This document shows positions 7,485 through 12,723 of a stretch of DNA of 13,593 nucleotides, piece by piece. Numbering within the stretch: the stretch's first letter is position 1; every line of letters starts with the position of its first letter. The stretch lies in the NCBI GenBank assembly GCA_031273445.1, contig JAISRV010000337.1, positions 1 to 13,593 of the forward strand, read 5' to 3'. The position numbers were made by a program, and so were the translations under genes. The notes below the pieces were generated by a model, which saw only the letters and a program-made list of their open reading frames with translations, was not told where the DNA came from and made no database searches. The DNA is from Candidatus Adiutrix sp. GTDB lineage: Bacteria; Desulfobacterota; Desulfarculia; Adiutricales; Adiutricaceae.

Positions 7485-8144
7485 TCAAAAATAATTTTTG
7501 ACGTATTTAAAATTTTCCGCCACTTGAGCCGCCCCGACGACGGCCGGGCCATGTCCCGGCAGAACGATCTCCACATTCTCAAGGCGGGCCAGTTTTTCAA
7601 TGCTGGCGGCCAGTTCCATATGGTTGCCTCCGGCAAAATCGGTGCGACCCACCGAGCGGGCGAACACCACGTCGCCGGTGATCAGCACTCGGGCCTCAGG
7701 CCAGTGGAGGCATAGACTGCCGGGCGTATGGCCCGGCGCCAGATAGAGGCTGATCGTCTTGTCGCCCAAATCCAGCGGCCCCTCTTCGAGAGTGCGGCCG
7801 ATGGAGCCTTTGGGTTCATCCAGCCCCATCCAGGCGAAAAAACTAAGGCCTTTGGCCCGCAGGAACAGCTCTTCCGTCAAGCTCATGGCCTGAGTCGCCC
7901 CATAGTCGAACTCCAATATTTCGCCGGCCTCCATATGATCCGGATGGCAATGGGTATGGATGACCATGGTTATGTCGGAAACCCGCAGACCGTCGGCTTC
8001 GATGCTCTGTTTGAGAGCCGGCCAAAGATGCTTGTGGCCTGGATCTATGAGCGCTTTTTCAGGGCCGTCTATCAGGATTGAATTACAGTTGTTTTCATTC
8101 ATGGAGGTGAACGGGTAAAAATAAACCGAAGGCGCGACTTGCAT
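7485..8144 (-). CDS. Metallo-beta-lactamase-fold hydrolase (glyoxalase II-like)
   Basis: The 219-residue product has the MBL-fold metal site: HTHCHPDH (the HxHxDH motif) near residue 66, LAPGHTPGS (third-site His), TGDVVF (bridging Asp) and LPGHGP near the C-terminus. The small size and the order of motifs resemble hydroxyacylglutathione hydrolase-like proteins and other general thioester or phosphoester hydrolases. The substrate cannot be read from sequence. The start is ATG 8144, preceded by GAGAGG five bases upstream. The frame opens 23 codons further, to 8213, but that region holds the promoter. It is the first gene of a probable three-gene unit with htpX and htrA. There is no signal peptide, so it is cytoplasmic. 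A link to protein quality control is only by position. Confidence 0.88.
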   Translation of the reverse strand: MQVAPSVYFYPFTSMNENNCNSILIDGPEKALIDPGHKHLWPALKQSIEADGLRVSDITMVIHTHCHPDHMEAGEILEFDYGATQAMSLTEELFLRAKGLSFFAWMGLDEPKGSIGRTLEEGPLDLGDKTISLYLAPGHTPGSLCLHWPEARVLITGDVVFARSVGRTDFAGGNHMELAASIEKLARLENVEIVLPGHGPAVVGAAQVAENFKYVKNYF

Positions 8145-8184
8145 GGGAACCTCTCGTGGTTGGCGAATAACTTTTATCGTATAA

Positions 8185-8213
8185 GATATAGAACCTTTTG
8201 AAGCCGCCGTCAA
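8185..8213 (-). promoter_or_regulatory. Sigma-70-like promoter for the MBL-htpX-htrA unit
   Basis: On the minus strand TTGACG (8213-8208) is followed after 17 bases by TATATC (8190-8185), then the MBL-fold start 40 bp on. The -35 matches five of six consensus bases and the -10 four of six. A run of eight C (8219-8226) and an intrinsic terminator lie just upstream, insulating this promoter. Confidence 0.55.
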
Positions 8214-8231
8214 GGCTGCCCCCCCCGTTTT

Positions 8232-8260
8232 AAAAAAAGTCGCCCCCGGAGAGGGGCGAC
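8232..8260 (-). terminator. Intrinsic terminator, minus strand, with no gene feeding it
   Basis: GTCGCCCC (8239-8246) pairs with GGGGCGAC (8253-8260) around a 6-base loop, and on the minus strand the stem is followed by seven T (complement of 8232-8238). On the plus strand there is no T tract, so it works in the minus direction. The nearest minus-strand gene upstream is more than 4 kb away with several plus-strand genes between, so a shorter, unannotated transcript must be suspected. Confidence 0.8.
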
Positions 8261-8378
8261 GGAGGACGCGACTGGTCGAGAAGGCCGATAAACTCGCTCG
8301 CCAGGCAAAAATCGCATTTTTTGCCTGGCTACGACCCAGACAGCCAAGCCGATCAGTTTCATTTTTAAAAAAAGGTCC
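8261..8378 (-). ncRNA. Possible small RNA ending at the terminator at 8232-8260
   Basis: This gene-free stretch, read on the minus strand, is bounded downstream by a strong intrinsic terminator and contains the 12-bp hairpin at 8300-8329. It looks structured but matches no RNA family I recognise. A minus-strand promoter is not convincing; the best pair (TTTTCA and TTTTAA around 8391-8419) is weak. A 50-codon frame (ATG 8362 to stop 8210) runs straight through the terminator stem, has no ribosome binding site and is unlikely to be translated. The call rests mainly on the orphan terminator. Confidence 0.25.
8300..8329. repeat. 12-bp perfect inverted repeat (hairpin)
   Basis: GCCAGGCAAAAA (8300-8311) pairs exactly with TTTTTGCCTGGC (8318-8329) around TCGCAT. 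The stem has A5/T5 next to the loop and no external T tract, so it is not a standard terminator on either strand. It may be part of a small RNA, a protein-binding site or a dispersed genomic repeat. Confidence 0.7.
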
Positions 8379-8406
8379 TTGACATTTCCGTTAAAATGCC
8401 TAAATT
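8379..8406 (+). promoter_or_regulatory. Sigma-70 promoter of the FmdB-type gene
   Basis: A perfect TTGACA (8379-8384) is followed after 16 bases by TAAATT (8401-8406), which matches four of six -10 bases. Transcription would start near 8413, giving a leader of about 57 nt before ATG 8470. The leader contains a short hairpin, AAGCCG / CGGCTT. Confidence 0.7.
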
Positions 8407-8469
8407 AAAACAATGAAAAGTCCGGAGAAGCCGTTTGCGCCGGCTTTCTGATTTATGAGGAGAACAGAC

Positions 8470-8778
8470 ATGCCTATCTATGAGTATCAGTGCGCCCGGT
8501 GCGGCGAAACCACCGAGACCCTGCAGAAGTTTTCCGACCCGCCTCTGTCCAATTGCCCCGCCTGCGGCGGCAAACTGTCGAAGCTGATGAGCATGAACAG
8601 CTTTCAGCTAAAAGGAAGCGGCTGGTATGTAACTGATTACGCCGGCAAAAAAGATTCCGCAGCCAAGGCGCCGGCGGCCGGCGACGCCCCCGCCACTGCC
8701 GCCAAAGAAGCTGCCGCCCCCCCTGCCAAAGAAACCGCTCCGGCCAAAAAAACAGCCAAAAAGGCCAAAGCCGAATAA
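8470..8778 (+). CDS. FmdB-family putative zinc-ribbon regulatory protein
   Basis: This 102-residue protein begins MPIYEYQCARCGE and has two CxxC knuckles (Cys8/Cys11 and Cys29/Cys32), the FmdB zinc-ribbon pattern (PF09723). The family is named for a putative regulator of formamidase or formylmethanofuran dehydrogenase genes; its real role is mostly unknown. After residue 62 the chain becomes an Ala/Lys/Pro tail with repeated AAKEAA-like and PAKK-like stretches, resembling histone H1-like tails. It is probably disordered and basic enough to touch nucleic acid. ATG 8470 is preferred over ATG 8455 because GAGGAG lies between them at the correct distance. It is a single-gene unit with its own promoter (8379) and strong terminator (8839). 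Confidence 0.9.
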   Translation: MPIYEYQCARCGETTETLQKFSDPPLSNCPACGGKLSKLMSMNSFQLKGSGWYVTDYAGKKDSAAKAPAAGDAPATAAKEAAAPPAKETAPAKKTAKKAKAE

Positions 8779-8838
8779 ATTTTCGCGCCGACGCCGCTTT
8801 TAGGCGGCGAATACGCTTCCCGGCCAATTTTAAAAGCC

Positions 8839-8874
8839 GCCCGTCCAGAGGCCAATCTGGACGGGCTTTTTTTT
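8839..8874 (+). terminator. Intrinsic terminator after the FmdB-type gene
   Basis: GCCCGTCCAGA (8839-8849) pairs perfectly with TCTGGACGGGC (8856-8866) around GGCCAA and is followed by eight T (8867-8874), a textbook rho-independent terminator. A weaker GC hairpin without T tract (8792-8809) precedes it. Confidence 0.95.
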
Positions 8875-8965
8875 CGGCTCGTTTAATCGCATACTCATCA
8901 ATCAGAACGAAGCCGGGCGACCGCCCCGACGGCCGCGCCGGCCGGGGCAAAATCTGCCGCACGCA

Positions 8966-8982
8966 GTGGCGCCGTATTTGCT
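8966..8982 (+). promoter_or_regulatory. Sigma-54 (-24/-12) promoter of the small gene at 9093
   Basis: The sequence GTGGCGCCGTATTTGCT has GG and GC dinucleotides ten bases apart, with TGGC at -24 and TTGCT at -12. Departures from the YTGGCACGRNNNTTGCW consensus are at the first base, the A of CAC and the following G. The predicted start is near 8993, giving a leader of about 100 nt. The run TATATT (8983-8988) just downstream is not paired with a credible -35. Confidence 0.6.
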
Positions 8983-9003
8983 ATATTAACCGGCAGCGAA
9001 TCA

Positions 9004-9022
9004 GGCGGCCATTCCGGCCGCC
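9004..9022 (+). other. GC-rich hairpin in the leader of the small gene
   Basis: GGCGGCC (9004-9010) pairs with GGCCGCC (9016-9022) around ATTCC, close to the predicted 5' end. A second, weaker stem (GGCGG 9058-9062 with CCGCC 9074-9078) lies just before the ribosome binding site. They could stabilise the leader or modulate translation; no known riboswitch is recognised. Confidence 0.5.
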
Positions 9023-9092
9023 GCTTACGAATCGGGCAGGTTCGAAAAACCGCATTGGGCGGCCTTTTTAAGACCGCCGCCTGGAGGATAAA

Positions 9093-9401
9093 ATGAGCAT
9101 CAGTCCCATCGACAATGAACGCGGCGTCTGGGGCGCCCTCTCCACGGCCCCCGCGACCGTCTTGGGCAAAAAAAACGCGGCCTCCGGCTTTGCCGACGCC
9201 CTGGAGCAGGCGGCGACTTCGTCTGCCGTCGGCTTCGGCGTCAGAGGCGAGACCGGCCAGGTCGCCGGCAGCATCGTGACCAGCTCTCCCGTCTCCGAAG
9301 AGCTTCTGCGTCAGTTGCAGTCTTCAATTCTGACCGGATTTAAAGCCGCTGATATTAATGGCGGCCTTGATAGCCGCCTGAACGGCAGCCTGTTCTTATA
9401 A
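9093..9401 (+). CDS. Small protein of unknown function, sigma-54-driven
   Basis: I do not recognise this 102-residue protein. It lacks cysteine, has no signal peptide or membrane segment, and is Ser/Ala/Gly-rich with two likely helices: around residues 29-42 (AASGFADALEQAAT) and 66-81 (VSEELLRQLQSSILTGF). The start is secure: GGAGG lies five bases before ATG 9093. The coding style matches neighbours. The F-x-x-x-L-x-Q-A pattern in the first helix resembles the N-terminal regions of exported flagellar proteins such as FliK and FliE, but the resemblance is short and may be chance. The sigma-54 promoter at 8966 suggests co-regulation with the hook operon in the same window. No terminator follows, so read-through into the LytR_C-domain gene is possible. 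Confidence 0.75.
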   Translation: MSISPIDNERGVWGALSTAPATVLGKKNAASGFADALEQAATSSAVGFGVRGETGQVAGSIVTSSPVSEELLRQLQSSILTGFKAADINGGLDSRLNGSLFL

Positions 9402-9424
9402 ACGCCGCCCGGCCGCAAATTTTA

Positions 9425-9433
9425 TGATATAAT
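9425..9433 (+). promoter_or_regulatory. Extended -10 promoter for the LytR_C / radical SAM pair
   Basis: TGATATAAT is a perfect extended -10 element (TGN plus TATAAT at 9428-9433). There is no recognisable -35 at 9405-9410, as is common for extended -10 promoters. A start near 9440 gives a leader of about 34 nt before ATG 9474. Confidence 0.6.
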
Positions 9434-9473
9434 AAGGAACCTATTTTAATGGCCGGCCGGAGGCGAGGCGCAG

Positions 9474-10904
9474 ATGAAAACAGGCAGCGACAGGAACGGA
9501 AAAACGAGGCCGCCCGATTTTGACCCGGGCAACGGCCTGGTTTGGCCGCAACACGTTGCGGAAGAGGCCGGCGGCCGGAGGCCGCGGGGCCTCTGTTCCT
9601 GCGCCCGGCCCTTCAGGCCGCCAAGCCGACGCTTCGCCGCGTCGGCGCTCCTCGGCCTGACGGCGCTTCTCTTCCTGCCGTCGCCCCTGTGGGCCCAGAC
9701 CGACCCTCCTGCGGTTCACGGCTTTGCCCTGGATGATGAGGCTGAAGATGAAAAATATCTGGACAACCTCTTTCAGGAGGCGGCCGAAAGCGCCGCGCCG
9801 GACGAGTCGGCCTACCGGCCGCCAGCCGCAGACGCCGGCGAACCCAGAGCTGCCGGGGCCATAACTCTCCCCGCAGCCGCCCCTCCTCGGCCGGCCGAAA
9901 GCGAAAGCAGCGGCGCCGGCCGCCTCGTCGCGCCCATTGAACGCGTCAGCGCCTTGCCTGACCCTCAATGGCGAAATGTCGATCCCGACAACTTGACGCC
10001 GCGTCCGGCGCCCGATGCCCCGCAACCGCAGTTTGACGCCGCGCAAGGGCGTTGGAAGCAATTGGAAGTGGGTCAGATTGATAGCCCCCTGCCGTCGGGG
10101 ACGCCGGACCCGGCGGAAAACGCGCCGCCGGCCGGCAGCGCCTCCCCCCGGCCGGCCTACGCCCCGGAAAACCCGCCCGCAGCCGCCGCCCGGGCTTTGG
10201 AGCCTGCGGAACGGGAACACCTGCGGAACCTTTTTTCCGACATGTTGCCGCCTGAACCCTTAGGGACCCAGGCTAATTCAACGCCGGCCGCCCCGGCCGG
10301 AGCAAACTCCAGCCCCGCGGCTTCGCCGGCCGCAAGCTCGGCCGCCGCCAGACCGGCCTCAACTTTCGCGCCCACGAATGCCGAATCGACTTCCTCCGCG
10401 GCGGCCGGGTCAAACGCCGGCGCGCCCGAGCCGCGCGCGCCGGAAGACAACCCCGGCGGCTCGGCCATATTGAAAGCCGGCGGCCTTTTGTCCGTGGAAA
10501 AGCAATTCGGGGCGGCGGAAATACTGCCGCCGCTTGACCCGGCCAGCCTCCCGACGCCCAAAGCGGCCCCGAAGGCAAATCAGGGCCGACCAAAAACCGC
10601 CGCGGCCCGAACTTCCGCCCCCCAAAACGCCGTCGCCCCGGTCAAACGTTTCAACCTCTCTTTGATCAACGAAACCGGCAATGCCCGAGTAGCCGAAATT
10701 TATAGTTCGGTTTTAAGTCAGATAGGCTACACTGTTTCTTCCGTCAGCCATAACCCCCCAGGCGGCGGTCCAGCCGGACAAACCATTATTTCCTACCCCG
10801 CCGGCCAGAAGGCCAGAGCCCAGGACCTGGCCAGGCACCTGCCGGGCCGGAAGACTCTGACGGAGGCCCAAGGGACTGCGGAAATATCCGTACGCCTGAG
10901 GTAG
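9474..10904 (+). CDS. Secreted or anchored Ala/Pro-rich protein with C-terminal LytR_C domain
   Basis: The 476-residue product has four parts. Residues 1-53 are a polar, Arg-rich N-terminus with Cys41 and Cys43. Residues 55-75 are a hydrophobic stretch ending PLWAQ, either a signal peptide with a long n-region or a type II anchor. Residues 76-389 are a low-complexity Ala/Pro/Ser/Glu linker. Residues 390-476 match a LytR_C domain (PF13399-like): FNLSLINETGNARVAEIY, IGYTVSSVSHN, QTIISYPAGQ, ARAQDLARHL. LytR_C occurs at the end of many cell-wall and envelope proteins and its ligand is unsettled. No LCP catalytic domain is present. A motif is repeated in the linker: YLDNLFQE at 95-102 and HLRNLFSD at 249-256. 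There is no in-frame ATG, GTG or TTG between the start and the hydrophobic stretch, so the long N-terminus stands. The next gene begins 4 nt after the stop. Confidence 0.82.
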   Translation: MKTGSDRNGKTRPPDFDPGNGLVWPQHVAEEAGGRRPRGLCSCARPFRPPSRRFAASALLGLTALLFLPSPLWAQTDPPAVHGFALDDEAEDEKYLDNLFQEAAESAAPDESAYRPPAADAGEPRAAGAITLPAAAPPRPAESESSGAGRLVAPIERVSALPDPQWRNVDPDNLTPRPAPDAPQPQFDAAQGRWKQLEVGQIDSPLPSGTPDPAENAPPAGSASPRPAYAPENPPAAAARALEPAEREHLRNLFSDMLPPEPLGTQANSTPAAPAGANSSPAASPAASSAAARPASTFAPTNAESTSSAAAGSNAGAPEPRAPEDNPGGSAILKAGGLLSVEKQFGAAEILPPLDPASLPTPKAAPKANQGRPKTAAARTSAPQNAVAPVKRFNLSLINETGNARVAEIYSSVLSQIGYTVSSVSHNPPGGGPAGQTIISYPAGQKARAQDLARHLPGRKTLTEAQGTAEISVRLR

Positions 10905-10908
10905 ACGG

Positions 10909-11886
10909 GTGCTGAAGAAGCTGCACCATGAAGCCACCGGGCAGGTCGCCCTCTACCAGAACGAAGACCGTTATGAAACCCTGCTGGCCGGGCTGTTCGG
11001 GGCGAGATTTCACGCTTATCGCCAAAGATGGCGAGCCGCCTCCCAACGGGGCGACCCCGGCGACTTTCCCTTAAGCCTGGATCTGGCCATTAATTCCGGT
11101 TGTCAGCTCCGCTGCCTGATGTGTCCCCTCCCTAGCCGCTCCCCCCGGGTGCGCCTGATGCCGGAGGCGCTTTATGAACGACTTATGGCCCAGGCCCGCG
11201 AACACCGTCTGCCGGCCTTGACCCTGGGGCTGGCCAGCGAACCGCTGCTCCACCCCCGGGCCATGCGGACGGTCCGTTTAGCCGCCCGGGCCGGGGTCAT
11301 GGATATCCGACTGGGCACCAACGGCGCCGCCTTGAATGAACAAATCATAGATGAAGCCATAGACAGCCGTCTGACTCGTCTGGAAGTTTCCTTGGACGCA
11401 GCCCGGGCCTCGACTTATGCCCTCATTCGCGGCGGCGACTTCGACCGCCTGACCCGGGCCATTGACCTCTTTCTGGCCAAGCGTCTGGCGGCGGGCAGCC
11501 CGACGCCTCTATTGCGCCTGAGTTTCCTGATGCTCCCGGAAAATAAAAACGAGCTGCGGCCCTTTCTGGCCCGCTGGGCCGACCGGGCCGATTTGATTTC
11601 CATCCAAAGCCCGATCTGGTTTCCGGGTTCCGCAAGACCCCGCCCGCAAAAGCCCGGCCGCCCGCAGGCCTCGGCCTGCGCCCAGGCCTGGCAGCGGCTG
11701 GCCGTAAATCATGACGGACACGTCTGGCCCTGCTGCTCCTGGTATGGGGAAGAACTACTGACCCTGAACGCCGGCCGGCTGGACATCGCCGACATCTGGC
11801 GCTCCGCCGAAGTCAATGAACTGCGAGCCAACCTGGCCGGCCCGCCGGAGAAGACCCCCGGCCCCTGCCGCCTTTGCGAATTCTGA
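10909..11886 (+). CDS. Radical SAM / SPASM-domain protein
   Basis: Radical SAM enzymes use a [4Fe-4S] cluster to cleave S-adenosylmethionine and start radical chemistry. The cluster motif CxxxCxxC is seen at Cys65, Cys69 and Cys72 (SGCQLRCLMCPLP). A partial TIM-barrel follows, with the family's LGLASEPLLHP, RLGTNGAAL and RLEVSLDAA strands. The C-terminal 70 residues form a SPASM-like region with Cys257, Cys275, Cys276, Cys320 and Cys323 for auxiliary cluster(s). SPASM members modify peptides, proteins or small substrates; this one's substrate is unknown. The start is GTG 10909, seven bases after GAGG. The gene lies 4 nt behind the LytR_C gene, so translation is probably coupled and the two may act together. 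The 325-residue length is short but complete. Confidence 0.9.
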   Translation: MLKKLHHEATGQVALYQNEDRYETLLAGLFGARFHAYRQRWRAASQRGDPGDFPLSLDLAINSGCQLRCLMCPLPSRSPRVRLMPEALYERLMAQAREHRLPALTLGLASEPLLHPRAMRTVRLAARAGVMDIRLGTNGAALNEQIIDEAIDSRLTRLEVSLDAARASTYALIRGGDFDRLTRAIDLFLAKRLAAGSPTPLLRLSFLMLPENKNELRPFLARWADRADLISIQSPIWFPGSARPRPQKPGRPQASACAQAWQRLAVNHDGHVWPCCSWYGEELLTLNAGRLDIADIWRSAEVNELRANLAGPPEKTPGPCRLCEF

Positions 11887-11913
11887 CCTTATTAAACCGG
11901 CGGCCGCAAGCCC

Positions 11914-11941
11914 TTGCAATTAAAAAAATCGGCCTTATTTT
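11914..11941 (+). promoter_or_regulatory. Possible sigma-70 promoter for the pirin gene
   Basis: TTGCAA (11914-11919) and TATTTT (11936-11941) are 16 bases apart; each matches four of six consensus positions. The leader would be about 50 nt. The 111-bp gap from the radical SAM stop to the pirin start holds nothing else recognisable and no terminator. Confidence 0.35.
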
Positions 11942-11997
11942 ACCCGACACGCCCAGAAACGACTCTGAACCATTTTTACAGGAAAGAGAGCGCAATT

Positions 11998-12705
11998 ATG
12001 TTGAAACATATCGACAGCCGCGGGCTGGGCCGCTCCCGCCTCGGTTGGCTGGACAGCCACTTCCATTTTTCCTTCGCCGAATACTACAACCCCGAAAACG
12101 TAAAATTCGGCGTTCTGCGGGTCATAAACGACGATATCGTCCAACCCGGTTTCGGTTTCGAGATGCATCCACATAAAAATATGGAGATACTCTCCTATGT
12201 CGTAAACGGCGAATTGACCCATGCCGACAGCATGAACAACCGCCAGACCCTGACGCGCGGTCAGGTGCAATATATGAGCGCCGGAACCGGGGTCGTGCAC
12301 AGTGAGCACAACCGGGGACGGGATGAACTGCGTTTTTTGCAGATCTGGATTTTCCCGGATCAGGACGGCCTCCAGCCCAATTACGGCGACTATCGCTTCA
12401 AATGGGAGGACAGGGCGAATAAATGGCTGCCTCTGGCCGCCGGCGCCGCCGATAAAAAATCCGCCGCGCCTATTCGCGTGCACGCCGACATCAACGCCTA
12501 CGCGGCCACGGTCGAACCAGGGCATACTCTTGACTTCAAAGTCGAAAAAGATCGTCAGGCCTATCTGGTCCTGATTGAGGGTCGGGCCGACGTCAACGGC
12601 CTCGGCCTTTCAACGCGGGACGCACTGGAGATAACGGAAGAAGCGATCAGCCTCAAACCGGAAGAGCCGGCCCATGCGTTGCTGATAGAAATGGCCAAAG
12701 CATAA
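11998..12705 (+). CDS. Pirin / YhhW-family bicupin protein
   Basis: The 235-residue product matches bacterial pirins, double cupins of which E. coli YhhW shows quercetin 2,3-dioxygenase activity in vitro. The N-terminal cupin has the four metal ligands at the positions known from structures: His57 and His59 in EMHPHKNMEI, His101 and Glu103 in VVHSEHN. The segments FGFEMHPHKNMEILSYV and LRFLQIWIFPD are characteristic. The C-terminal cupin (residues about 155-235) lacks metal ligands, as usual. The start at ATG 11998 follows AGGAAAGAGAG; upstream extension to a TTG at 11914 is not family-like and runs over the putative promoter. The physiological substrate is unknown. It lies convergent to the AlgX-like gene with an 18-bp gap. 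Confidence 0.92.
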   Translation: MLKHIDSRGLGRSRLGWLDSHFHFSFAEYYNPENVKFGVLRVINDDIVQPGFGFEMHPHKNMEILSYVVNGELTHADSMNNRQTLTRGQVQYMSAGTGVVHSEHNRGRDELRFLQIWIFPDQDGLQPNYGDYRFKWEDRANKWLPLAAGAADKKSAAPIRVHADINAYAATVEPGHTLDFKVEKDRQAYLVLIEGRADVNGLGLSTRDALEITEEAISLKPEEPAHALLIEMAKA

Positions 12706-12723
12706 GTCCGCGGCTTTTTGGGT

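Noticed and set aside
8283..8290. GCCGATAA, resembling a sigma-28 -10 element
   Set aside because: No TAAA-type -35 at the required distance and no flagellar gene directly downstream.
8210..8362. 50-codon minus-strand frame starting MKLIGLAVWVVARQ
   Set aside because: No ribosome site, runs through the terminator stem and T tract, and ends within the MBL promoter. Kept only as a note under the possible small RNA.
9441..10220. 259-codon minus-strand open frame
   Set aside because: It is antisense to the low-complexity part of the LytR_C gene. Arg/Gly-rich composition mirrors the Ala/Pro codons on the other strand.
11935..12525. 196-codon minus-strand open frame
   Set aside because: It is antisense to the pirin gene, whose metal ligands and length are fully conserved.
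12706..12723. CCGCGG followed by CTTTTTG as a terminator between pirin and the AlgX-like gene
   Set aside because: The palindrome is six bases with no loop, so it cannot form a stable stem.
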